NCBI RefSeq assembly: GCF_000204055.1
Contig: NW_006768768.1
Location: 373,482-437,481 of the forward strand
DNA: 64,000 nucleotides
Source: Melampsora larici-populina 98AG31
Taxonomy: Eukaryota; Basidiomycota; Pucciniomycetes; Pucciniales; Melampsoraceae
Direction: 5' to 3'
Below, piece after piece: positions 22,677 to 34,379 of the stretch (position 1 is its first letter; each line of letters starts with the position of its first letter). The notes below the pieces were generated by a model, which was not told the DNA's origin, did no database searches, and worked only from the letters and a program-made list of their open reading frames with translations. A program made the position numbers and the translations under genes.

Positions 22677-25185
22677 TTTATTTTCTTGATTGATTTGATT
22701 TAGTTTCATTCAACTTTTTCATTCTTTACTCTCTTTGAATACCTTTCTATTTACAACTTCTACACTCCCCTTCAAGAATATTTTCATTGATCTTCAATTC
22801 TTTCATTGATGTTCAATTCTTTTCATTATGCATGTTTTAATCTCAATATGCTACAAATTCTGGCACTGTAGCTGTAGCTGTAGCTTGTGCCGCAGTGTGC
22901 CTCTCAAACCTGATAAATGTAGCTGTTAGCGCCTGAAGCGTGCCTCGATGCCATCGCAGCGCAGTCGCAGTCACCCAAAAGCTCCCTGAGAAAGCAATGT
23001 GCAGAAAAAAATTGCTGCACATCGCAGGCCGTCGCGCTGTAAAAGAAACGCAGCGCGCCGCAGGCCGCTGTGTGCAGCGATGAAATGCCGTGTAAGGCGC
23101 AGATTTGTAAAAGAGAAATTATATTTTGAAGAAAAAAATAAAAAGTATAATACGAATTCAATTAAAGAAAGTATAATAAAATATAACTATAGAAAACATG
23201 TTTGCTGCGTTGCAGGGTACCCCCTGCGGTACTTTCACTTTGACAGCGGCCCGGGAAAACCGCAGGCAACCCCGCGCCGCGGCCCGGGTGTACCTCAGGG
23301 GCTGTCCGGTTCACTGCGACAGCGGCTCGACCACAACACTGTCCAGAGATCGCGGCCCTTGGGAGGGCCCTGACTGTCAGCACCTGCTGACACATGCTGA
23401 CTGTCAGCACAGTATAAACCCATAAAATAAATGGCTTTATACAACCTACACAACTGCCTCATTCACCTGTCGCCACCTTTTGCCATCTACAAGACAGACT
23501 CAGGACAGGGTGGTGAAATCAACTCCCCCAATTCACCATACCCCCGCCGATGTCATATGGTTCACCACACTCGCCGCTGAGATGACGGTGGTTTCAGCTC
23601 AAGGTACTTCCAAAGAAATGGATCCAGCAGATTAATGTTGACAATATAACATGAACTTTAAAGGTAAGCTGAGAAACAATCGATTCGACTCATTGATCTT
23701 TCTTTATGTGTCAAGTTAACCTCACTCAACTGACTTTGCCAGTTAGATCAACACTTTTGGACACCTCTTGACCTATAAGCACTTTGCTCAACTATTTCCA
23801 ACGAAATCTTCAAATAATCAAGACAATAAAAGTGATCAATGATTATCTTATTGCGCTCCCAAGAGTGCTCCCAATTCAATTGTTGTCACATCACAGCAAG
23901 AGCTATCTAATGGTCGCTCCACTGCTCCTGCTATTAAGTTGAAGTGTGGAGTCCGAGAGAGAGGATGAGGATGAGCGCGAAGCTAAAGCTTCCAACGGGG
24001 ACGATTGCATGTTCTTTCAAGGAATGTCAAACCTTGACTTCTCAACTCTGCCACCAGATCTGGGTTTGCTTATCTATGTATATAGTATCATCACTCTGTG
24101 AGCTCAAGTGTCTCAAGTAAAAGTGCAGACAAACCCATCAATCTTTTAATAAGCCACGAGAAAAGAGAAATATCCCTCTCTGGTTGGTCACAACCAAGCA
24201 AATGAGCTTGATGTTGTATCTTTATAAACAATCTGGTGAGGTACATATGGGGATGTCAGAAAACATGTGACGGGGGTGTGACGCGTAAGAAAAGAGGGTG
24301 TGAAAGTTTTAAGTGATTTCATGGGGTTTAAAGGTCTGCAAAAGGTATGTGACAGCGGTTACTGTCAGCTGACAGTCAGCACTGTCAGGGACCTCCCGGT
24401 TCCCCATTGTTCCAACACGTGATCTGCTGTGGCGCAGTCGTGTACTCTCAACATGCGTGTTGCTGTCAACAAATGTCAACTTGATACACAAAGTTACTGC
24501 CAAAGAGTCAACTGTGTTAACTGGGTTTTTGAAGACCGGGTCAGGTTTGAGAGCCACTAATGAGTCTATCCTCCTTGGTCTTTGCTTGGCTGAGTTAGTG
24601 ATGTCCGATACCAATTTCCGGTGGCGGTTACGTTGAGAGAACAAGTTTTGAGTGGTCCGATCTATGAAGGTGTTGCTCAACAGAAATGGGACGTGAAGGG
24701 ATGAAGTAGAATGTCAGATGAAAGTCATGGGAAGATGAGAAAGGTTTGAAGTGAACTTGTTGATAGAGTCACTGAGAAGAATTGGAATCAAATCTTGAAA
24801 CGGCTTACATAATGAAAATCAAATAAATCAGTTGATCAACTGGAATCATCGATTGCCTTGATTACCTTTCAAAGTTCTTTTCTTCATCAACTTCATCATC
24901 GTCGACCTCAACTGAATCGATTTATCTCCAATCATCAGCTTCAGAAAGAGACCTCATCACTTCCTTTGGCATCTTCTATCAGTCATCATCAAACTTGTCG
25001 ATTCCTCATCAATCCTACATATTCGATTCGGTCATGTCATTCTATTGCTCATCATAATCACTGCTCAGCCGATTACTATCGACCATTCTTCATTGATCAC
25101 CGCAGCTTTCACAACTATAGCCTATTCCTTGGCATCTCCATTCCTGACGATCAACTAGACTTCCTAACAACCTAGCTTTCATCCA
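22677..25185. other. Repeat-rich stretch without a gene
   Basis: 22980-23400 is much more GC-rich than its surroundings, with many CGCAG/CTGCG and CTGACTGTCAGCA-type repeats. Similar CTGTCAGCTGACAGTCAGCA sequence recurs at 24360-24385. 'GTGCCTCTCAAACCTGA' at 22897 resembles the MITE end that closes the block at 24559, so 22897-24559 may be one 1.66-kb element, but the similarity ends after 17 bases. 24858-25175 is open but looks like the leader of the next gene. Confidence 0.4.
24465..24559 (-). repeat. Second copy of the GTGGCTCTCAAACCTG MITE (partial)
   Basis: The reverse complement matches 10484-10580, from TAGTGGCTCTCAAACCTGA through GTGTATCAAGTTGACATTTG to GACAGC, then diverges. It shares the outer flank ...CACTA-ATG with the first copy. 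Confidence 0.65.
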
Positions 25186-28027
25186 ATGGCCTCCACTGAT
25201 CAAGAGTTTGACCTCGGCCAGCCTTTTCATCATAATCATTCTTATACGACCATCACCCCTACCTGCTCACCCCAGAAGCCTCCAATTCCCATCATTCGAA
25301 CGCCGATAGATTCATCTACCTCTTCACCTTCAAAACCCTCACCAGATTCGTTTACCTCGACCACTCAGCCTAAGATGATTACAACTTCCACTCGATCTAC
25401 TCCTTACCAGCCTTCCAAGCTTCAGGTTCTCCTCCAACCCCCGTCCATCTCATCAATACCTTCTGGCTCAACTCCCCCTCTGAAAAAAACTATGCCTATC
25501 CCAGCAGCTCATCTAACTGCCGATGTACTTGCTGCTTCGCGACGGTGGTTCTACACATTCGCATTGGTCAACTTTGATTTGGACGAGGGGCCTGGTAAGC
25601 ACGGGATATTTACTTCTCTCATACAACCCTTCTACTTGGCTTGGATCGCCTCTTTACATCACTCAAGCTGATCTCTTCATTTGATCATCTCTCAGACTTT
25701 GATAACTGTTATCCCCCTGCCGATTTTTCGTCTGCTCAGTTGACCAACATCGCCTTCTCCTCGTTTCCGGACTGTGCCAAAACTGGTAGCTTAATGTTCA
25801 GCTGGCGGATACCCGCAATTAATCATACCAGCTCTCATCCTTCGCCTGCCACGAGCCTTGCTAACGATCCAACGGTCACAACTTCCTCGCAATATTTGAG
25901 TCCTTTATCTGCCTGTCTTACATCAGGCGAACTTAGGCATCAAACTACGTCCATTCCGTCGGCCAATTTCGACCTACATGGCTATGTTTACTTTGTTCAA
26001 GAACGTGACCCGGCAGCACCCAGGGGGTACAATCAAAGGTCGTTGGTTCTCGTGCGTACTTCAATGAACACATGATATTTGGTCTCGGTGTTACATCTCA
26101 AATGCGTCTGACTCCTTCACCTGGACTTTTGACTTATAGATCACTCACCTCTCGGACTATGCCGGTTTGTTCTCAACCCTCATCTCGCGCTTGGGCCCTT
26201 TGTATGCCTCCCAAGGACCCAGTGTACTGGAAGCTGCAGTTCATAACATGGCTCGCTGGTCAGTGACATTATGTCCTATGTTCCCCGAGCTTGTCTTGAA
26301 ACAATGAATTTCTCATAGACTTTATCTTTTTTCTCGCCATGACAGGCCCGATCCTACTGCAGGCACTGTTCCTGAGTTGCCCTTCCTAGGGCAAGTGCAT
26401 ACCTTTGCCATTCCCCTGTCTAACCAAGCTCAACTCTTGGAGCCACGATCACAAACCAAGTCATGTCTACATGGTGAAGTGCGCCCTGACTCACTCTCGT
26501 CTTGTCTATTCCAATACCTGGTGTTGATGTTTTATGCTTTTCATCTGTCAGATTCTTGCTGCTCCGCCTCTCACGTATCTCAGTTCGATTTTGTTTGGCA
26601 ATCAGGGTCACATGTCACTTTCCTCCATCTGGCTTCTTTGGGAAATTCTAATATTGGCTGAGCCTCTAGTGGTCTTTGGATCTAGTCCTGATCTCGTCAG
26701 TGAAGCAGTGACCCATCTGCGTAATCTCATCAGACCAGTTAAGCAATATCCTGCCCCTTTGCATAAATATCATCCACCTGACTTTCGCATCTCCTTTGAC
26801 CTTAGATCCCTTTTCAGGGTGACTGGCGCCCATACATCACCATCCACGACCCTGATTTCCCCAACCTATTTAACAAGTCCAAGGTAATTTACATATCCTC
26901 ATTCATTGTAGAAGCAACTTCCTTGGCTAATTGTCCCTCTCAAAGGCCCGCACTGGAGCTTTGATAGGTGCCACCAATCCCATCATCTTATCCAACACAC
27001 AGTATTGGCCCCACGTTCTATGCCTCTCTTCAAAGCAAGGCACCTTTGGCCTCACAACCGAACGCAAGCGACACCTTCACAAAGATAAAAGCTTTGTGAA
27101 ACAACTGGATGCGTGTATAGAGCGCAAAGACTGTCAGTATCCATGAGGATCCAAGTTATCATCATTAAATCTAACTTCTGTCTCTCACAGATCACCAAGC
27201 AGACGTACTTTTGTCCCGACACTTTGCCTTACTCACCGAGCAATTCTTACAGCCACTTCAGCGGTATTTCACGACACTTTTACCCCAAGACACGTGAGTT
27301 GGGTAGATCTTCTTTGCCTATCACCTGCGCTGATCATACTGTTCTCATTCACCTCGACAGATCGCTCTCTCAACCGCGGCGACCTAGTTCCTTTAACCAA
27401 GACGTCTTTCTCAAGTCATTGAAAGCACATGCAACTTTGCTGGAGTTTCGCTTCAAAATCTCGACTGGCCTCTCGAACTCGGTGGCTGGGTTTTACACGA
27501 AATTCCTTCGGTCACCCAATTTTGCATCCTGGCTTCATAGTCAGATCGATGCTGCTGCCGCTGCCGTCCGTGCTCGGTACCTAGATAGACTTCAATCCCC
27601 TATTGAGCTAGATAGTTGGGCCCAGGGAAAAACGCAGGAGCAGATTCATGAATTGCTGGAACGCATAGAGTCTGAAATGGTAGGCTGTCCGACGTCTTTT
27701 AAACAACGCGCATTGACTAATTCTGGGTCTTCAAACATCTCTCAACACATTCTTCAGGTTCTATCCAATGAAATCACTACTACCAACCCTTCATCACCTT
27801 CTACTCATCCTCTCGACCTCAACTCAGATGCTGGAGATATCTCACATCCAGCTTCACCTAATGCGACTGCCCCTGCATCCATCTTTCTTTCTCCTGCATC
27901 CATCTCGTCCCCTGCCAGCCACCATAGTGGCATAAGTCCATCCGGACCTTCAGATATCAAACAACTTCGAATCGAGCGTTTGCGGGCCCAAGCTGATCGG
28001 CTGAGAAACATCACGTTGCGTTCATGA
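25186..28027 (+). CDS. DENND6 (FAM116)-type DENN domain protein, about 741 aa
   Basis: Nine exons join in phase to 741 codons: 25186-25594, 25696-26051, 26140-26258, 26346-26478, 26552-26737, 26818-26883, 26946-27132, 27191-27293, 27361-28027. The first 115 residues are Ser/Pro/Thr-rich. The DENN module starts at 'WFYTFALVNFDLDEGP' and runs through 'FDNCYPPADFSSAQLTNIAF', 'GYVYFVQERDPAAPRGYNQR', 'LGPLYASQGPSVLEAAVHNM', 'LPFLGQVHTFAIPL', 'LLWEILILAEPLVVFGSSPD', 'GDWRPYITIHDPDF' and 'GATNPIILSNTQYWPHVLCL' to 'FLRSPNFASWL'. This is the block order of metazoan DENND6A/B, known exchange factors for Rab14-type GTPases in endosomal traffic. The C-terminus ends in a basic helix. Two donors are GTGCG, so the exact ends of exons 2 and 4 are less certain. 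No break is seen. Confidence 0.85.
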
Positions 28028-29262
28028 ATTTTTCACCACTTCCCAAATCTTCATTGTCGAGCATTGCGCTTCCCACCCTGCAGTCATCCCGATCCAAAGT
28101 CGAAAGACAAGCCTCTGTGAAGCTTCAGCTCAATAGTACATCAGTGATTCGCCAAGTCCCTTTTACACAAGCTGCACTTCGTTTCTTGCTTCCTCGTAAC
28201 CATCATTCAATCATGCTCTATGACGAGTACGTCGATCAAAAGTACTACGCAAACTATCAAGTCACCTTTAATCTTGCCATGCTAATATGCATATCCCTTT
28301 TTTCAAATATCTATGTACATACGTGTAATGTCTTTCTGGGTGCATCATATTGCGTTATCTGTTTTTTATCATCTGTAAAATCGTCATTGGAACGCTTCTA
28401 TTTTCAAATCTTTGCATACATCTTTCTTGGAACTTAATCTTATAGAATTCTGTTTTTTTTCTTTTGATTGACAAAGGATAATAATTTTCAAATTAGGAAG
28501 AATAAGGGAGTCTTCTTGGATCGGGGTTAGTCATATGAAATGCTTTTGTATTTCTTGCGGGCAATGAATCTTCGAAATGTATGACCACATGAAACCCATA
28601 CAAAACATTGGTTGTATGTGGCTTCCTTTTGAGAAATTTCTAAAGGATTTCAACGAATGGATCTAAATTTCAGAAGGCTGATCCGAGTCTGATATTTCCG
28701 TGCCCCTCCTTAATACCGTTCCCAAATACCAAAACATGACCTCCCATTCAAAAAGCTAGTTACAAGTTAATGCGCAGACAATGACAAACAGACTTGGATC
28801 GTAATCCGTGTGTGTAAGGCTGCACATGGCCAGTCAATCTTCCATGATTCTTAAATTGTACAGTGAGTTTCTGGACGTGAAGTAACTCGAGTGAATTTAG
28901 CTCCACAATAGCATTACAACCATATCACTCATGACACATTTCCCCAGGGCAGAAACAAATTAATCAATTCCAGTTATTAACAAACTTGTATGGGGTTAAA
29001 GGTATACAAACGACAATGGATGGCCATGAGGTATAATGTTTGAAGAATCTATATGATTGTTATCTTACATCCAAATAAGGCTTCTGAGATAATCCCACGT
29101 AAAAAGCTTGGGAAGATATGACTTCCAAAACCCAAGTGTCAATAACTCAAAGATTACTTCAGGTAAGACTGGTCCAAAAGGAACTATAAATCTTGTTAAT
29201 GGCCAATCAGAATGTCGAGGCACTCCACTCTTTCCAAGTCCGTGTGAAACCCTGGTTGTTCA
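28028..29262. other. Intergenic, no gene recognised
   Basis: Convergent 3' flanks of the DENN gene (+) and the wax-synthase-like gene (-). The open frame at 28024-28437 is probably 3' untranslated sequence. Confidence 0.5.
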
Positions 29263-31237
29263 TCAAAAGTTGAACGAAGTCAAGTTACCATTCATCAATA
29301 AAAAGGTATACTTTGTAGATTGCGACTCGACTGGGACATACCAAACTTCCACACAGGGTTTACCCCATAACACCAAATGCGCTAGAGTCCATAAAAACCC
29401 AATAGGACCCCCAACCTGGATTTGATGATGTATAAAGTTGACGAAGTTCAGCTTCCTTGAGGTGATTCAGATGAATCCAATCCATCCTGACCTTTTTACC
29501 AGTCAACTTCCTATAGATTGTCTCCATAACAATCCCAAGACCTTGACCAAGAAACATTTTTGTTGTTACAAATGTCCAGTCAATCTTTGTAATTGAAACC
29601 AATGCTTCGCAACCGTACAAGAAATTCTTGTGAGCAGAATCCTCAAAGGGAAAATTCCAAAAGGCTTTAAAATTTTTTAAAAGATCAACTCACCAATCTC
29701 ATGCATGGCTGCGCTACACAACATCGCACCGGCCAACCCGGCTATCTTTGTCGTCACGGGTCCATATCCTCCAAATATCTTGAGAAATGGCATAGCCCCA
29801 CAATAAATGAAATCGTACCGGAATGTAGCGTGCCAGCCTAACAGTGGGATAATATAATCAGCATCTCAAAAGATCATATTGGCTTCTTTGTCGTCTAGCT
29901 AAAGTGGTTTACCCTTTGCCCAGAAATCTGTTAGATTATGTCGCGACCAGGGTGCTGAAAATAAAGGTGGGTACCATACTGGATCAAACTCTTCAGGCTT
30001 AAAATCGCTCGGTAGTATAATTCTAGCAAGCCAATACACTGTTACTTCTACTAAGTTGAATAAAGCAGCTAGTAGAGAGAAACCTGAATAAGCAGTCCCC
30101 TATTAAGAAAAATCGTCAAAAAAATTATGATCAATTTGTTTCGTATGAAAACCTTGTAGAGAATTCCAACTAGACTCGAGTTTAATGAAAATCTCTCAGA
30201 ATTGACTCACCCCAAAGACCAAGGTAAGTATATATGGCTTTCATAAAGTACCACACGTTATCCGCAGAGATGTAAAACCCAACGTGCAAGCGGCAAGTAA
30301 GCACAACCATATGTTCAGAAAATCAGAGAAGGTTTTATGTTAGCAAAAAGGAAAAATTATCTTTCAGGGAAATTTATATGATTACCGAAACAGTTTCCAA
30401 TAGTTGAGACGGTGGTAAGCCGACCTCTTCCGTCAAGAATCCATAAGCACCTCTTGGGTTTTGACAAGATGGTACAGCAAAGGCACATGTAGTTAAAAAG
30501 AGTAAATGCATTATAATCCCTGTCATGATTGTTTCCCCTACAAAAGCAGACTTAGAAGTAGCTTTCCCTAACGGAACGATGTGAGGAGGAGGCGACCAAG
30601 TACATTGTAGCCCACGTGGACTATAGACACCATATTACATTCAACCCCAGAAAGATTCAGTATAAAGACTGGAATTGTGTGTATCAAATCACATCAGTCG
30701 AGAATTTCCACGGGGGCAAAGGACAGACCTCATGAGTAGCGCAAGGACAAATTTCGTAAGCTCTCCAATCGAAGGTGGAGTCTTGGGCTTTGTTGCTGCT
30801 GTAACCCCATCATGGCTCTTCTCAGGCGACTTGGTTGTATCATGTGTCTTCTTGTTGATCTTCTTTTTTTCTTCCTTGTACGAAGTGTCATTTGATGTGT
30901 CATTTCTTGCGGATTTGGCCTGTTCTTTCAAAGCGGCAGGTGACTTGAAAACATCACCTTCGCGAAATGCGAAAATGATAGCCAAACAGACAATGTGGAA
31001 ACTAGGTAATGAAACCAAAGGGAAATTGAGGTGCATGAATTCTTCGGCGGGTTTCAAGGTCCGCATCGGAACACTTGCAACGGTGATATAGACAACCAGA
31101 GGCAAAAGAGCCATGCGAAAGAGTCGTGAGCTAGGTGACGATTCATAATATGGATGAAGTAGGACTGCTTGTAACACGAGTGGGATGATGCCGGAGTAGG
31201 CCAAAATAAGAGAAGGTGGAAATGGAAGATATCCCAT
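29263..31237 (-). CDS. Wax-synthase-like membrane O-acyltransferase 1
   Basis: Likely a membrane acyltransferase of the wax synthase/MBOAT-like fungal family, transferring acyl groups to alcohols or sterols; the substrate is unknown. Exon 1 (31237-30729) has hydrophobic helices (PLVLQAVLLHPYY, LFRMALLPLVVYITVA) and a Lys-rich loop, and ends in phase at 'LLMS' with 'PRGLQCTWSPPPHIV', the family's R-G-W-type motif. Later exons give 'IIMHLLFLTTCAFAV', 'FSLLAALFNLVEVTVYWL', the active-site-like block 'NLTDFWAKGWHATFRYDF', and 'AGAMLCSAAMHEI' with the second conserved His. The end is 'VGGPIGFLWTLAHLVLWGKP' with TGA at 29263-29265. About eight exons; the junctions I could check close in frame. The acceptor before 'LVSITKIDWTF' is the least certain. 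A diverged relative lies at 50397-51907. Confidence 0.75.
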
Positions 31238-34200
31238 GATGTAAACTCAAAAATCAAGCCAGGATTAGTTAAACAAGGAGAAGTTGGGGTTGACTTGGTT
31301 GTTCAACAGCTTGAGAGGAATTAATACTAGACCAAATCTGGGTGGTTAGGTGTACAAAATTTGGGTGAGGTATAGAATGGCGGTTGAGGTGGAAGACTCT
31401 GAAGGGTCATAAATAAGGCGCTTGCAGGGAGATCAGGAGAACGTTTGAAACAAGGAAGAGCGGTCAAAGTATGACTTTCGATTTCCGATTCAAGTCTCCT
31501 ACAACCTTGAGCTTTGATTTATACCTATTCGCAAGGACGAAAGGACCATCTGGCTACTCCTCAATCTAAGCGGTTCACAAGGATTATTTCCTTTGAGAGG
31601 GAAATGACCCCTAATGAACAGACACGCCAGCCGAAAACCAACGCTGAGCTCGCGATTGAACGATGCTAGTCCATATCAACAACTCCGTGAAGGTATGCAT
31701 CATGGACTTCGTGTAACAGGAAAGTCATCAAGTACGGTTCAGTAACCGAGCCGAACTCCAATTTTGGGAACTTGAACCTTCAAGTTGAAGTTGAACCATG
31801 TATCGGGATATAACCCGGGTCAAATGGGACTCCTGACTTACCCTCATCTCATCCCATCTGAACTCGCTTGAATCAAAGATATCAAAGGAGGTTGTAACAG
31901 CGTGTTGCCGTGATCTATTGAAAGTTCAAGTGAATTCTTTGTTCATGAAACGATCAGATGTCGCCTAGAAGCATGTAATTCAATTTCCACGTACCTAGAC
32001 GTTTTTCCTGTAGACACAGATCGGGTCAAAGGTCTGATGAAGGCTGTCGACCGAATTAGACCACTTGGGCCCGGAGAGTGGATTCTGTTTGATTGCGACC
32101 GTGACATCTACACCTGAAGAATGACTCTATGCAAAATCATATGCAATAGTTTCCAATATCTAGCTGTCAGCTGATCGGATTCAAGCAAGCAATCACGACA
32201 AACTCCCCGCCAATTCGCTCGAGTTTTGCGGGCAAAATTGAGCAAGCTTTTCTTAAATGACTGTACAAGATGATCACAATGAGGACGAAGAAGATTTCCA
32301 TCCGTATTGTGAGTTTTGAACCATCCTTTCCTGATAAAGTGTGCCGTTCAAAATTTATTTTTGTGTCTGGATGGGAAATCATCAGTTTGTTACAACCCGC
32401 GGAATTCATGCCTTTATGAGATGTACGCCGTGAGTCAGCCATAATTTGTCATGAATAGATCAAAAGCTTGGTGAACTGAGGACAATTTGTTTTCCTTTAC
32501 AAGAATGTACCAATGCAATAACACAATAGGTCACAAACACAACAATGCTTAGGCAAATCTTACCATCCTAAGAATGGTAAAAAAACTCATCTATTTTATC
32601 ACAATGGAATTACAGCAAGACCCTGGAAAGCACTATTGGAGCCTGCCCAGAACACAAGGCTTTTGCATACCAGCATAGTGTGAATCCATGTGCAGTTCTG
32701 CATAATTGATAGGCAAAGAGGATGCACCCAAACAAGAGCTATTGAATGTCACACTTTTGGTCTAACCTAACTGTACTAAATCTTCAAAGGGTGGAAAGAA
32801 ATATCCTTTGCTTTTCATGTGAGACATGATGAGTTTGGCAGAACTTCAGCAAAGCTAAACCAATGATGATCAACACAAGAAATTCAGTGTCTTTCTAAAA
32901 CCAAACCTCTTGAGAAACCCCATTGAAAAAAATATTTCCAACAAGTGGGTTTGGTGAACAAAAGTGACAAACTTCAGACACAATTTATTCCATATAGTTC
33001 ATTCTGATTCCCCTCCCAGGTGTATTTCTCAAAACTCAAGTCAAGAGTGAAAATCAGAGAATGTTTTGTATCTTTGGGGACCTCTGTTTCAAAGATCCAG
33101 ACTTTTTTTATTTTTTCACACCAGAGGCATGTCTGGCCTGCTGAGTGTCACCTAGTCACAGTGTAAGGTTTGTTTTGATATCATGTTTCATTCCAAAAGG
33201 CATACCAACTCCTTTCTTGGCATTTATGTTGGAAATGTCAACATAGCACTAAACCCAAAAGTATTCAAACTCAAACCATCCTGGGCTAAGGTCCTCAAAG
33301 CGGTAAATCAACAACACATCCAACATCCAACATCCAACAACAATGCCCTACAGGGTCGCTAGCAGTTCATACAACAAACCGTAGCTACCATGATGCTAAA
33401 TACAAAACAATGTAATCACAAAACCAACTATATAATTATAATCAGGGGCAATCAAAAATCAAGTAGTAAGAATGTTGCCATAGAAACCCTTTGAAAAGAA
33501 TATTTTTTACCATTTCCTTGTCCTAAAAGACTTTTTTTGAAAACCTTTCAATAATAAGCTAATCAAAGAACTAAAAAACTTTGTTCTCAAGCTAAACAGG
33601 GCGGGAAGGCAGGGCTGTCAAAAATCTTAACTAAGCAATTTCAAGGGTTCAGAGGAAAGATTTACAGAAGTGATGATGAATGATAGGATGGTAAAGAAAA
33701 ATGGTAATTTATGATTAACAGGAATGATGTCAATCATCTCAAAAGTTAATATAACAGTCAATTAAGATACCCAACTCATCACTACAACATTTTCACACAA
33801 GGACCTATTATTTATGACATTCCAATCAGTAGATAGCAAGTGTCCCACTATGTCATCTACCATAAGGCACATCCAAGGCGTGTGTTTTTGCACCGCGCCC
33901 ACACCCTGACTCACATCAGCTCATACCCCTGCAGTCCAGAAAGATGGGCCATAAAGAGCTTGGAGGTCTCTCCAAGTTTTCTGCCTTTTTTCTTCCAGGT
34001 TCATCCCATTTTTCTCGTCTGTGTCCTCCCTGCTCCTCATTTTTTGACATGTTCAATGTGAACTGAAGAGATGAGCTGCACCTCAGGCTTCATGCTTTAC
34101 CCAAGAGGCCTGAGGAAGAGCTAGCCCATCCACTTAGAGTCAGGATCCCTCGTCTTCAGCCTAGTGAGTACAGGTCCCTTGATCCTTTGGCAGAGTTAAC

Positions 34201-34379
34201 AAAATTGAATGCAATTTCACGATTGGCTAAGATACAATTATCAAATGTATAACGAAGAATACAAAGAGATCACATTGCAAACATGAACGATCAAGCACTT
34301 CACTTTTCTTCATACCTCTCAAGCGAACACACGCAAATCAACACAGTGTGCCGCCATCGAGTTGTTGAAGGCTTTCTTT
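31238..34379. other. Long intergenic stretch with one MITE fragment
   Basis: No coding sequence recognised in about 3.1 kb. 31240-31700 may hold the promoter of the wax-synthase-like gene. The only clear structure is the repeat at 32205-32263. Confidence 0.5.
32205..32263. repeat. MITE family copy (right half)
   Basis: Contains the core GCTCGAGTTTTGCGGG and ends AAGCTTTTCTTAAATGACTG followed by TA, identical to the right end of the complete copy at 39272-39360. The left half is too diverged to place. Confidence 0.65.

Noticed and set aside
24858..25175. 105-aa open frame just before the DENN gene
   Set aside because: His/Ser-rich reading of AT-rich leader; not in a chain with the DENN exons, so more likely 5' untranslated sequence.
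28024..28437. 137-aa open frame overlapping the end of the DENN gene
   Set aside because: Starts inside the last codons of that gene and has no motif; taken as 3' untranslated sequence.
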